A stretch of 64,000 bases of DNA from Hermodice carunculata (GCA_964020975.1 OZ026629.1:45806961-45870960); one strand, 5' to 3'. Counted from the first letter of the stretch, positions 35,301-50,191 are shown. The notes: a model not told the origin generated them from the sequence alone. Program-made: numbers and translations.

Positions 35301-36690
35301 TTTGCCTCTACAGGGAGGGAGGCAGGGTACCCAGCTTGAAGGCTGGAGTTAGTGAGATTGCCAGCTTCTCTATCTTGGCAGAGCTGGCATGACAGTGGGC
35401 AGGACCAGAGAAGGCAAAGGCTCACTACAAGTAGATGATTCCACCATAGACCTGGGTACCCTCTTCCATGCTCAGACATGCTAGGACTCTGGACCTGAGC
35501 TCTCGGACCCGGGAGTTTGGGAAGTAGCCTGGACAAAACCCCATAGGTTTCCATCAAGGGTGTACCAACTTATGGGGTCTGGACTCGATGTGCTCCAACC
35601 CAAGCTTTTGAGAGATCCAAACATGCTTAGCCTGCCTCTTCGGAGGGGACTCCAAAGTGGTAGGCTGAGAGGGAGTATTCAGGGCCCTGAACAGATCGAG
35701 TTGCATCTGTGCAGTCCTAGCCATAGACTCTAAGGCTACCAAAAGCCTCGGGTCACTGGCCAAGCGAACACCTGCCATCACCTTCAGTTGAGCTGAGGCC
35801 TCAAGATCCCCAAAAGGTGATCTCTTGCTGCCCTGCTTGCAACAGCATTGCCTCCTCTCCTTACTCCTCCAGGGTTTCAGGTGTAGAGATGGTGGCCACC
35901 TGAGCCTGTGAACATTCCATATGGAATTTTCTACACTTCTCTAGTGGAGTCACTGGAGAAGTGTAGACAATGGAGTCAGAGTCCGAGGCTCAGCCTTTGG
36001 CTGCAACAGCAGGTGCCACCTTGCTCTTTCTCCAGGCCTGCTCATTGAGCAGCCACTTGTCCTTTCCCTAAACAACACAAAACTGACATGTTTTCACGCA
36101 CGGCCAAGTTGCTAACAAAATGGCCATGGTCCTCCGAGGTTGCCATGATGTTGATCAATAAATCCCTCTTCTGACCTTTTCAATGACAAGGAAGGAGAAG
36201 AAGTCAATGGATCAACACTTACGGCTCTGTGCCAAGCAGTGATTGCCTGGTGGGCACTGCCCTCCCTCTGTCTGCCATCTGATTTGCCAGACACCATCTT
36301 GGGAAACTTGGTTTCATGCCAACATGACTAGCTCTACTCCCACATTTCCACAGGTATCCATAGATCAAATATAAGCTATCAGAAGGGTAAGTGCAAGCAG
36401 CACTGCAACAATGGTAGCGAACAAAAGATCACAGAGCTCTGAACTCTTTACACTATGCTAAAAATGGTGCTCGAGGAGGTAGGGAGAACATGGGAGCATG
36501 CGCACCAGAAGTCACCACCATATCCATAGGAGCCAAGAGATGGCGCCACCGGGATCTTCATTTTTCCGGCATCAGGTTTTTGGGAACAATCGAGTGAGTA
36601 ACCCAACTTAATTGTTTAGGGCAATTTTTGCCAGACACGGAGATCTTGGCAATGGTGGTCGAGAGGTAACATTACGTACCTAATACATAT
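32054..36690 (-). mobile_element. fossil DIRS-like tyrosine-recombinase retroelement
   Basis: The ends are inverted repeats of about 150 bases (TTACCTCGACCACCATTGCC on the left, its inverse on the right near 36650, sharing GGTGGCGCCATCTCTTGG). A further partial copy of the end lies inside at about 32365, a complexity typical of DIRS elements. The minus strand has a recombinase-like stretch at 33528-33259 (LHWYLSHM, LFLPLGNPGN, ADEV followed by SWYALRNIAVVDM), comparable to the catalytic region of DIRS tyrosine recombinases, and a gag-like, leucine- and glutamine-rich region at 36300-34550. Composition is more GC-rich than the surroundings. The middle is too short for a full RT-RNase H. The element is broken with many lesions and looks moderately old. 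Confidence 0.5.
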
Positions 36691-36739
36691 TTGTAGAAGG
36701 AGCAATCCAACATGGCCTAGAAGGGACATAAGAAAATGT

Positions 36740-37020
36740 TTTCATTCCATTCCCTCGCAATACTATTGTGTACCCGCAAAAAAACAATTTCGCTCCTTCA
36801 CAATACTTTGCATACCCTCAAAACAAAGTGTTATTGCGAAGAAACTAAACATTTATTTCGAGGGAACGCAATAGTATTGCGAGCAAATGAAATAATTATT
36901 TCGAAGGAACATGATATTATTGCGAGGGAAAGAAATACTTATTCCAGGGAAAGCAATAGTATTGTGACGGAACTTAATATTATTTTGAGGTAATGCAATA
37001 GTATTGCAAGGGAACGAAAT
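36740..37020 (+). repeat. palindromic minisatellite, GCGAGGGAACG type
   Basis: About 13 copies of a roughly 20-base quasi-palindromic motif (TATTGCGAGGGAACGAAATA and its inverse), first in one orientation and then, from about 36850, in the other. Period about 20-22 bases, copies 70-90% alike. The open frame across it is a by-product. Confidence 0.75.
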
Positions 37021-37024
37021 ATAT

Positions 37025-37952
37025 AACTAGAAGAGAAGATTTACTTCAAAGCAAATCTGTCTGTCTGCCTTCAAAAGTTTTAAATATTAAATGCTACAAC
37101 TTTTATCCTTTGATACTTCACATACATTAAGCTTATAGCTGGATGCAAATTTTAAAAAGTCCAAATGACCTTGACCTTTGACCTTCACAGGTCACATGTA
37201 AATTGCACAGTGTTACAATACCCACAACTTAACCCCAACATGAACCAAATCAGATGAAAATTGACCGAGTTATGGCAAGATGAAACTTTCAAAGGGCCAT
37301 ATGACCTTGACCTTTGCCCTTTTGAAGTTACATAATCTGATAAAAATGTGCAGTATTTCAAAACCTACAATTTTGAGTCCAACATGATTAGAATTGGATG
37401 AATATTGGCCAAGTTATGACTGGATGAAACATGCGAAGGTCTAAATGACCTTGACCTTTGACCTTAAGAGGTCACATGTACGATTAAAAAATATGCAGTG
37501 TTGCAATAGCTACAATTTGAGCCCAACATTATCAAAGTTGGATAAAAATTGACCAAGTTATGGCTAGAAGAAAGCCACCAACGACAGTGGCCTTTGGCCT
37601 TGAAATGACCTTTGACCTTGAGATGACCTCTACCTGAAGTGAAACTTAACCTCAAAAATGACATTTAGGCCTAAAAGCGTCCTTTGACTTTGACATGACC
37701 TTTGACCTTGACATTTGAGATGACCTTGACCTTGCTATGATCGAACTCCTATACACTCGGAACCACATCTACTATAGTATATAAGATATTGAAGATTTAA
37801 AACTTTAATTAGCACTTATTTGCAAAGTTTTGAAAAGCATGACCTCTCATTATAAAAAGGCCAGACTTTATCCATAGAAGTGTAATTGTGCCAAGTTTGG
37901 AGTTTCTACATATAATACTTTTCAAATGAAACGTCGGACAAATTTGCCTGTA

Positions 37953-38000
<48 letters not shown>
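37025..38000 (+). repeat. type A modular unit 3
   Basis: AACTAGAAGAGAAGATTTAC hairpin (37037-37058), TGACCT-rich body, common 3' block (GTCGGACAAATTTGCCTG) and (GAAA)n at 37956-38000. Same layout as 9443-10437. Confidence 0.75.
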
Positions 38001-38963
38001 ACTAGAAAAGAAGATTTGCTTCAAAGCAAATCTGTCTGTGTGCCTTCAAAAGTTGTAAATATTAAATGCTACAACTTTATCCTATGGTACTTCACATCAC
38101 TTTGAGCCTATGCCTGGATGGAAATTTCAAAGTCCAATGACCTTGACCTTTCACCTTTACAGGTCACATGTAAATTGCACAGTGTTACATTACCGATTAT
38201 TTTAAGCCAATATGAACCAAGTCAGATGAAAATTTACCAAGTTTTGACAAGATGAAACTTTCAAAGGGCCAAATCACCTTGACATTGCCCTTTTGAGGTT
38301 ACATGTTCTTATACAAACACAGTGTTGCAATACCTACAATTTGAGTCTAACATGATTAAAATTGGTTGGAAATTGGCTAAGTTATGGCTGGACGGAACTT
38401 TCAAAGGTCAAAATGACCTTGACCTTTGACCTTAAGAGGTCACATGCAAGTTTCAAAAATGTGCAGTGTACAATAGCTACAGTTTGAGCCCAACATGATC
38501 AAAATTGGATAAAAATTGACCAAGTTATGGCAAGAAGAAAGCAACCATTGAAAGTGGCCTCTGACCTTGAAGTGACCTTTGACCTTGAGATGACCTCAAC
38601 CTGAAGTGAACCTTGACCTCAAAAATGACATTTTGGCTCAAAACTGACCTTTGACCTTGACATTTGAGATGACCTTTACCTGGCTATGATTGAATTCCTA
38701 TACACTCGGAACCACATCTACTATAGTACATAAGATATTGAAGATTTAAAACTTTAATTAGCCTTTATTTGCATAATACTGAAAAGCATGACCTCTCATT
38801 ATAAAAAGGCCTGACTTCATCCATAGAAGTATAATTGTGCCAAGTTTGGAGTTTCTACGTGTAATACTTTTCAAATGAAATGTCGGACAAATTTGCCTGT
38901 AAAGAAATAAATAAAGAAAGAAAGAAAGAATGAAGAAAGGAAAGAAAGAAAGAAAGAAATAAA
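38001..38963 (+). repeat. type A modular unit 4
   Basis: In tandem with the previous unit: hairpin (38012-38033), TGACCT-rich body and an interrupted (GAAA)n at 38905-38963. It leads directly into the five-hairpin array. Confidence 0.75.
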
Positions 38964-39176
38964 GAATTCCTTGAAAAACAGTATGTCTGTGTTGGCACAC
39001 AGACATAATTCCTTGAAAAACAGAAAAATGTGTGCTGACACACACACTTTAAATAAAGAATTCCTAGAAAAACAGAAAAGTGTGCGTTGACACACACAGT
39101 TTAATTCCTAGAAAAACAGAAAAGTGTGCGTTGACACACACACTTTAATTCCTGTGTTGTTGGCACACAGACATAA
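38964..39176 (+). repeat. array of five linker-hairpin modules
   Basis: Five modules of 28-48 bases follow one another. Each of the first four has a linker AATTCCT(A/T)GAAAAACAG plus a hairpin: type iii (38981-39007), type ii (39023-39053), type ii (39077-39105), type ii (39120-39149). The fifth is a shortened type iii (39150-39176). There is no internal sequence between them, as if only the ends of elements had stacked up. Confidence 0.8.
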
Positions 39177-39204
39177 ATACCCTACAAATAACCAAAGCAG
39201 ATTC

Positions 39205-41755
39205 TTTGCTGGGTTCCCTTGAAATAAATGATTTCCGTTCAAAATTAAAACATATCTCAGTACATTTTTGTCCACATGTGAACCTGTCAAAAGGAACATA
39301 AACTTGTCATCAGGGTGTAGGCCCTAGTAACTATATAATGTTGTAGTTTCAATGCTGAGTTCTTCAATCTACTGTAGGCTATTTATTGTGGTTCGTCTTC
39401 TATGCTGGGACAATAGCACGGTAAAAAATTCTATTATCTGCGAGTGTTATATTGTAACGCCCACATTCAATCACATCATGTGCACTGGCTCTGAATTTTT
39501 TCTGTCACGCGGTTGCATCATAGCTGACTAGGAAATGCAATAACCGTGCGATTTTCTGATTCACTTAAAACATCCGGTCTCAGTCAATAGGCCTATAAAT
39601 AATAAAACCGGCACAGAGCATTTACTCTTTGAAATAAAAAGACAGATACAGACAGACAGGCAAACGGAGAGAGAGAGAGAGAGCAATTCAAACAGGCCTT
39701 GACAAAAATTACTTTCCAGCCTAGAAATCATGACCGGACCTGCTCTTGACCTCTAATATATAAAAAACAACTTTCTGAATGCTGGCTTTCTGGACCTCAT
39801 TTATTTTTCATTCATTCATTCATTCATTCATTCATTCATTCATTCATTCATTGTGGAAGAGAAAGTTTTTTGCAGCTTTTAACTGGTTGTAGCGGCCTGT
39901 AAGCCAATATTAAATGCAGGATGAAAAAAAATGCACTATGCTGTAACCACACATGATGGATGATGCGCAGCTCTACAAGCCTACATCACAATTTTAAAAA
40001 AAACTTGATTGCTTTTTGGGCCCGCACGGGCTCACAACATATATACAGAATATAAGTACGTAGGCAAAAAACAGATCATTGTCACAAATTCATTTGTTGA
40101 TGTCGCCGCTGCTTAAAGGACTGTTATACTTTATGACGCTTATGTATAAATGTTTAACTTCAGCCCATGGTTACCATCAAATTCCCTTTAAAAAGTATAT
40201 ATTGTCTGAAAGATAACATAACATATAGTTTGATTCTGATCTGTCATTCATTCATTCATTCATTCATTCATTCATTCATTCATTCATTGTGGAAGAGAAA
40301 GTTTTTCGCAGTTTTTAAGTAGTTGTAGCGGCCTGAAAGCCAATATGAAATGCATACAGTAGACGGAGTCACTTTGTTGTAACCATAAATCATGATGCTT
40401 AGCTCCACAAGCCCACGTTATAAACTTTATTGCTTTTTGGGCCCGCACGGGCTCACAACATACATACAAAATATAAGTATGTAGGTAAAAAGCGGATCAT
40501 TATGACAAATTCATTTGTTGATGTCGCCGCTGCTTAAAGGAGTGTTATACTTTATGACGCTTATGTATAAATGTTTAACTTCTGCCTATGGTTACCATCA
40601 AATTCCCTTCAAAAAGTATATATTGTCTGAAAGATAACATAACATATAGTTTGATTCTGATACTGAATAAAAAATGTCAATATCGCTATTCATGTAATGA
40701 AATTGTAGTAAAAAATCTTACATTTTGCATGAAAATAAAGAATTGCATTTTAAAGATAAATATCAGAATTAGCATATATTGTCTTATGAAAGAAGACATA
40801 TCGCTCTCCAAAACGGTATTTTAATTTTTTGAAAATGGGCTTAGTTCTAATTTTATTACTGTTTATGTTTTTTTATTTTCATTTTGAATTCATTTTAAAC
40901 ATCCTGTAAATTTTGAACTGAACTCTTTATCAAAAATTCAAAATACGGGTTTCCTGCTAGAAGCGTACTGTTTCATTTCCCATACGAAAATAATGTTGCC
41001 CATCTTTGGTTGTTAGCTATTTTTTCTTTTCTTTTTTTTTTTTTCTGCAAAATAAGCAAAATTAAGTTTTTTAATTCAGCAATTAAAATTCAATTGCCTG
41101 AGACTTGCATAGATTTTATTATTTTCAATAGCTGAATCCAAATGTTTACTTTTAGAAACTATATAGTTTATATGATTTCAAATGAGAATTTAGTGTATTT
41201 AAAGACATGTTTCTGGAGGAAAGTCGTATTTTGTCTACAAAGTACTGTAAAAGTGTGCGACGCCCTTAAATGGACTATGTACAAATTTACAAACTGGCGC
41301 ACTGCTACAGCAGCCTCAGGGGAAAAGACAAGTTTAATATCCAGATTTGGTCGTGCCAGCAAGGCAAGGATGTCCGGAACTTCTTCTGACTCATCGCGGG
41401 TTCTACCCTGCCTGCTGTGCCCCCGTTGTAAAGGGGTATATTCAGTTATAAATTATCAATTATCAATTACCTGGTTGAGCTACACTTGTGGACCTCAGCA
41501 GGTTTCAGCCGGAGGCATGTGTCAAGCTGTTTTGCCATTTAGTCTTATTTGGCGATATCACCAAATCATATAGAGATAACGTTAAATATTTCCCTAAAAC
41601 TTTTGTAATAACTCTAAATCATTCAGTAATATCACTGATTCATTAAGCGATATAGCTGAAATCACTAAATCGATTTTGTGATGCGATTTTGCGACCAACA
41701 ATTTCGCGATATCTCAAAGTCGTTTAGCGATATAAAAAAAATCATTTTTGTCACT
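39205..41755 (+). repeat. family R copy 2
   Basis: This is the plus-strand counterpart of 17075-20170. It carries a 430-base tandem duplication (39830-40240 and 40265-40670), each copy led by a (CATT)n tract (39806-39851 and 40243-40287). It ends with the palindromic GCGATATCGC-like segment at 41540-41755. No transposase is seen. Confidence 0.75.
41540..41755 (+). repeat. palindromic minisatellite, TTTAGCGATATCGC type (copy 1)
   Basis: Loosely repeated ATAGCGATA/TCGCTAAATC phrases in both orientations (AAATCATATAGAGATAACG, TTAAGCGATATAGCTGAAAT, CGATATCTCAAAGTCG). It is homologous to 48090-48330 and forms the end of family R. Confidence 0.65.
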
Positions 41756-41763
41756 GGGCATGT

Positions 41764-41919
<156 letters not shown>

Positions 41920-43375
41920 TGTGTCGGTTTGTTTGTTTGTTTTTGTTTTGTTTTGTTTATTTTATTTTTTGCGGGGTGGCTTTTTTGGGTGGGGGCTTTT
42001 GTTTTTCTTAAACAAGTGGTGCAACAATTTCGTATAAGTGTCGTATGCTAAATAAAAGTATTCACAACACAATCCCCCTGATGATTTTAACCTGCTTGAA
42101 GTTTGCATAAATATTATCCCGAATACTGTAAAAGCAAAGTGGGGTGTAGCTAACGTTATTCCTTCGTTACCTTGTGTATTATCGTTTTAATAATTCTGAT
42201 AAAGAGAGTCATTTTCGAGGTCGAGGGCTTTTTCGTTTCTGTTATTTATCTTATTCACAATCAAAATGCAATGTTTAGTCAGACTCTGGTCATTTTATGC
42301 CTGAATACCAACTGTCAATCAGTGATATGAGGGGCCCACAAGGAATTAAATAATGCATATGAAATGCACAGTTCTTGTTTTAAGGGGACGTCGTCAGCAT
42401 GCGTTTGTCATTTAATATTTCAAACTCGTTTCAATGTGCTCTGTGATTCAATAAAATCCTGATTCGTAAATTTATGACCTTTTTTTGAAACTTGTAATAT
42501 GCGAACAACATGTGTTATGCGTAATCTTTCTTATTTGTTTCATGTTTCTCTACATGAACCCACTTAGTGACTGTTGGAAAATAGTTGTTTGATAAGCTTG
42601 AAAAAAGCTTAGTGTACAAAAGATCAATTTCACATCGATATAGTAGATATATTCAGTGAATATACAATGATAAAGAATAAAAAGAACTATGTTGTGAACA
42701 TTTCAATTTCAGTGAATGCCAAGAGTTTCAATAATGTCTGTGAACATTGGAACGTTTACCATTTACACTAATTTAAGTAAACGCTCCACCAGGTCTAGCA
42801 CAATAATGTCGTGGCCCTGTTTTTAAGTCTTTTCTTTCACAGGAGAATTTAATTTAGTCGGTTGACTTTAAGTTACTGTGAAGGTCCGGGAAAAGAAAAA
42901 CCACAATTACAGTTAATAATTAAGGAAATGGAAATTAGTTATCATTCATTTCAACAATGGAGACACACCATATGGAACCTATCACTCTAGGTCTTTATGC
43001 ACTAAGAACATGCATATCTTTTTGCGCCACAAACAGAAAAGTGAAAGAACAGATTCATTTACGCGCGCACATAAGGGAACACAACCACTCACCTTGCATG
43101 AAACAGACGTGAAAGACAAGGCAACACAGTTGCTGACGTCTGGATAAAAACTATATTGTTTTATGACCTCACTGAACAATACTGTTCTTATGAGTCCTAA
43201 GTCCCTGCTGTCTGGATTTTTGCAGTATCAAAAGTGCGTAACACCCAAATGTGGGACGATACCGACACTTTTTCCTTATGCTGAATATTAAGTTACAAAT
43301 ACAAAGTGGGTCGGAAAGGGGTTGCCCGTACTCCGTATTGGGCTTTTTTTTTATTTTTCGTACAGCGTAGAGAGA
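41920..43375. other. no recognised gene
   Basis: T- and G-rich low complexity up to about 42000, then AT-rich unique-looking sequence. The short minus frame at 43179-42982 has no family resemblance. A CGTACTCCGTA patch at 43320-43370 resembles 24440-24620. Confidence 0.45.
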
Positions 43376-43379
43376 AAAA

Positions 43380-45725
<2,346 letters not shown>

Positions 45726-45769
45726 CTAGACAAACAGAAAAGTGTGCGTTGACACACACACTTTAAAGA

Positions 45770-45862
45770 ATAACACAGGAGGGAGTCGAACTCGCAAAAC
45801 TGTATCGACGGAGTGTGAAACCATTCAGTGCTGTAACCATTTGGCCATACCAAACGTCGTTT
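45770..45862 (-). mobile_element. tRNA-like sequence, probably a SINE head
   Basis: On the minus strand TGGCCAAATGGTTACAGCAC fits box A (TRGYNNARNGG) and GAGTTCGACTCCC fits box B. The distance between them suits a long-variable-arm tRNA (Leu or Ser type). I cannot form a convincing complete cloverleaf, and it lies beside modular repeats, so a tRNA-derived repeat or pseudogene is more likely than a working tRNA gene. Confidence 0.45.
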
Positions 45863-45864
45863 AG

Positions 45865-46144
45865 ATGTATTAATAGGCAAAGTTCATTTCCGTTTCTTTT
45901 TCTTTATTGTCCTTATTTCCGAGTCAATTGTTGAAACAATGCCATGAAATATTTGCCTTATTGTTTCTGAGTACACTGTCTGGTTGTCACTAACACATGA
46001 TGACAAATTTAGACTATTTCATAATAACCTGTGCATGCCGGCCGTTGTGGATATTGTCCCCGCTCCTTTCAACGGTCCAGAACCCACATTGTCCCAGTTT
46101 GCGGCCTCTCCAGAACAATGCGTAAATGACCTCGGACATGGGGT
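45865..46144. other. no recognised feature
   Basis: A 71-codon plus frame (45984-46199) with CMPAVVDIVPAPFNGPEP reads partly into family R. It does not resemble a known family. Confidence 0.4.
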
Positions 46145-47289
46145 CGTTAACCAGACGCGATTTTCTGATTCACTTAAAACATCCGGTCTCAGTCAATAGG
46201 CCTATAAATAATAAAACCGGCTCAGAGCATTTACTCTTTGAAATAAAAAGACAGATACAGACAGACGGGCAAACGGAGAGAGAGAGAGAGAGCAATTCAA
46301 ACAGGCCTTGACAAAAATTACTTTCCAGCCTAGAAATCATGACCGGACCTGCTCTTGACCTCTAATATAAAAAAAAAACCAACTTTCTAAATGCTGGCTT
46401 TCTGGAGCTCATTTATTTGTCATTTATTCATTCATTGTGGAAGAGAAAGTTTTTTTGCAGCTTTTAACTAGTTGTAGCGGCCTGTAAGCCATTATTAAAT
46501 GCAGAATGTAGAAAAAGGCACTATGCTGTAACCACACATGATGATGCGGAGCTCTACAAGCCTACATCACAACTTGAATAAAAAACTTGATTGCTTTTTG
46601 GGCCCGCACGGGCTCACAACATATATACAAAATATAAGTACGTAGGCAAAAAACAGATCATTGTCACAAATTCATTTGTTGACGTCGCCGCTGCTTAAGA
46701 GACTGTTATACTTTATGACGCTTATGTATAAATGTTTAACTTCAGCCCGTGGTTACCATCTAATACCCTTAGAAAGTATATATTGTCTGAAAGAAACCGT
46801 CATCTAGTTTGATTCTGATACTGAATATAAACTTTTAATATCGCTATTGATGTTTTAAAATTTTAATTAAAATTCTTAAATTTGGTATAAAATTTAGAAT
46901 TGTATTTTAAAAACAAATATCAGAATTAGCTTATATTCTCTTATGAAAGAAGACATATCGCTCTCCAAAACAGTATTTTAAATTTTTGAAAAAGGGCTTA
47001 GTTCTAATTTTATTGCTGTTTTTTTTTAGATTTCAAATTCAATTTAAACATCCTGTAAATTTTGAACTAAAGCCTTTATCAAATATTCAAAATACGGGTT
47101 TCCTGCTAGAAGCGTACTGTTTCATTCCCCATGAGAAAATAATGTTGCCCATTTTTGGTTGTTGTGCTATTTTTTTCTGCAAAACAGGTAAAGTGAGTGT
47201 TTTTAATTCAGCAATTCAAATTCAAATTCAAATTCTTGAGACTTACATAGATTTTTTTGTATTTTAATAGTGTAATCTAAATGTGAACT

Positions 47290-47589
47290 TTGAGAAAATA
47301 TATAGTTTCTATGATCTCAAATGAGAAGTCTAGTGTATATAAGGATATGTTTTTGGAGAAAAGCCGTATTTTCTCTACAAAATGCTGTAAAAGTGTGCGA
47401 CGCCCTTTAATCGACTTTGTACAAATTTACAAACTGGCACCGCTACATCAGCCTCAGGGGAAAAGACAAGTTTCATATCCAGATTTGATCTTGCCAGCAA
47501 GGCAAGGATGTCCGGAACTACATCTGACTCATCGCGGGTTCTACCCTGCCTGCTGTGCCCCCGTTGTAAAGGGGTATATTCAGTTATAA
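47290..47589 (+). CDS. family R reading frame, copy 2 (99 codons), status uncertain
   Basis: MRKYIVSMISNEKSSVYKD to CCAPVVKGYIQL, about 90% identical to the frame at 17481-17173. See that entry. Nothing shows that it is expressed. Confidence 0.2.
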   Translation: MRKYIVSMISNEKSSVYKDMFLEKSRIFSTKCCKSVRRPLIDFVQIYKLAPLHQPQGKRQVSYPDLILPARQGCPELHLTHRGFYPACCAPVVKGYIQL

Positions 47590-47638
47590 ATTATCAATTA
47601 CCTGGTTGAGCTATACTTGTGGACTGTATCTGGCTGGA

Positions 47639-48077
47639 GGCCACAGACCACAGTTATAAATACCTTCTATTTTTCATATTAGCATTTTTCAGTCTAAAAA
47701 ATAGGCATTTTGGTATTTTAAAATTCCATGAACGGCATTTAACAGATAAAAATGTCAGAAAAATATGGATGGATTTTTGTCATACAATTCCCAGCTCGTT
47801 AATTTGTGATAATTGAAATACGAAACAACATCTGGATGTCAGCTGTATACAGGTGTATGAACTGTGCTCTTGCCAGTGTCACACAATTGTCCTTCCCCAC
47901 CATAAAGTTCCCACCTGGCCTGGAAGACAGTGCACCAATATGACCACCAATGAGGCAACTCTGCGATGCAGCAAACCTGACTTAGCTAACTTTATTCAAA
48001 CAGAAGCTACAGCATGCTGAAAACACAGTATTTTCACAATTACAGACTATCTCCGTGGTCAACTGTGGTCTGTAACC
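47639..48077. mobile_element. 439-base MITE with TGGA target duplication
   Basis: GGCCACAGACCACAGTT at the left and its inverse (AACTGTGGTCTGTAACC) at the right match at 15 of 17 positions. TGGA flanks both sides (47635-47638 and 48078-48081), while the R copy on the other strand at 17105-17125 has the uninterrupted CTAGCTGGAGCCGGAGG, proving the empty site. A 4-base duplication fits Sola-, Chapaev- or Academ-type elements, but which is unknown. No transposase is encoded. Confidence 0.8.
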
Positions 48078-48089
48078 TGGAGCCGGAGG

Positions 48090-48330
48090 CATGTGTCAAG
48101 CCGTTTCACCATTTAGTGCTATTTGGCAATATTGCCAAATCATATAGCGATATCGTTAAATATTTGGCTAAGACTTTAGTGATGACTCTAAATCATTTTG
48201 TAATTTCACTGAATCATTTAGTGATATCGCTAAAATCACTGAATCGGTTTTGTGATACGATTTTGCGATCAATGATTTGGCGATCTCTCAAAATCCTTTA
48301 GTAATATCAACAAATCATTTTAGTCGCTTG
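48090..48330 (+). repeat. palindromic minisatellite, TTTAGCGATATCGC type (copy 2)
   Basis: TTTAGTGATATCGCTAAAAT and related phrases (ATAGCGATATCGTTAAAT, TTTGGCGATCTCTC) iterate about every 20-30 bases. Homologous to 41540-41755. Confidence 0.65.
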
Positions 48331-48373
48331 GCTTTATTGATTTATTTTGTATTTCGTATTTCTTTTTTTTTTA

Positions 48374-48527
<154 letters not shown>

Positions 48528-48696
48528 ATCCATTTGTCTATTTTACTTCATTATGCCCCGTTTGGCGTCAAATTTATTGATCTCTTGACAGATTGTATTG
48601 ATTGTTTCCCTACGATGTGGGGGCAGATTTATAAATTTTTATTTAATGTCAAGTTTTAGGCTGGTATGCACCAACCTCACTTAAATTTGAGATTAA

Positions 48697-50140
48697 GGCT
48701 GGTATGCACCAATCATACTTAAATTATAAGCCATACTTACCCTCATGGTAAGCACGACTTACCTAGCAAGTGTGCTTCACCAAACAACCATACTGCCAAG
48801 TCTTCCTTATATTTAAGGTTAAGTCTAAGGTAAGTGAAGGCTAGACTTACAGCCTGGGACAGAGATCCAGTAAGCAATATTCGTTACCCCTTTGTGACCT
48901 TTTCACACAATTATGAGGTTGCAAAATGGACGACTACATTGACAGGTTGTGGCAGCTTGAAAATTTGAATTTTTTGTACACAGAGACGCGTCTTTTAAGG
49001 GAGCGAATTAATCCATTTCATCACTTCAGGGATGAAGAGTTTAGAATGCGCTACAGAATATCAAAGGGTTCTGCCTATACACTGCTACGACAAGTTGTTA
49101 AGGAATTGGAATATGGTCACAACAGAAATGAACCCATACCAGCACCTATTCAACTCATGATGGCATTGAGATTTTATGCCACAGGCTCCTACCAGGCAGT
49201 TATTGGCGACTTGGCAGGTGTACACCAGACCACCGTATAATGGTAGAATAGTCTACAGGGTATATCCCAAGCTCTAGCAGCCCTGCGTTCACATTTTATC
49301 AATTTCCACACTGAACAAAACAGACAAGTTATCCATGAAGATTTTTACCAAAGGGCACAATTTCCTGGGGTGATTGATGCCATTGATTGTTCACATATAA
49401 GTATCACGTCACCACCTGGGGAAAATGCAGAATTATTCCGCAATAGAAAGGGTTACCATTCGGAAGAGGATGGTGTAAGGGTTTTATTTCAAATTTTCAA
49501 GTGACAACAGCTGTATTGCACAACTTTCTGTTAGCCACACATGATGTGCAAGATCTTGATGGAGAGGGAGACGACAATTGCCAGGTAGTAAATGAGGAAA
49601 ATGGGGGCATTGGTTTAGATGCTGGCAGGGCAGCCACAGGATATGCCATTCGAAGGGCAATTATTGAGCAGCACTTCACAAGGTAATTTTTTTCGGGGGG
49701 GGGGAGGGTATAGTTGGAAAGTTGACCAAAGTATTATTTTCAGATATTTCAGCAGTGTGTTATTCAGGATCATTATAAACAGTATGTTTCCATCTAATTT
49801 TGCTCTGCGATTACCTTTACATTTACATAATATTCATCTCCTCAAAAATGGGTTCATACCGTCCAAAATTTCCCAATATAGTAAAAGAGGTATAAATATT
49901 AAATGTCATCAAAAAGGCAAATTGCCATAATTCAATTATCTTAGTTCATGTACTTGAACATGGTGTAAAGTATACTTCATGTTTTCCTTTAAAATTATGT
50001 TTCCAAGGAGACCCTCAGAGGTTTGCCCTCGGCCTTCCAATGTATTGGGAATTGCAAAAATGTTAAATGAAAATATCCTTACAGCTCTCAACTTGATGTT
50101 TACATGCACACAACGATACGCACGCACACATATACAAGTG

Positions 50141-50191
<51 letters not shown>

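Larger units (their letters stand above)
46145..48340 (+). repeat. family R copy 3, split by a MITE
   Basis: R sequence begins abruptly at GACGCGATTTTCTGATTCAC (5'-truncated relative to 39205) and runs to 47638, then resumes at 48078 after the inserted MITE. Landmarks are as in the other copies. Confidence 0.75.

Noticed and set aside
38964-39176. CRISPR-like look (repeats with short spacers)
   Set aside because: Eukaryotic context, repeats contain the hairpins themselves, no unique spacers of constant length and no cas genes.
45770-45862. Functional tRNA gene
   Set aside because: Box-like segments fit, but a full cloverleaf with proper acceptor stem could not be formed by eye; listed as a tRNA-like repeat instead.
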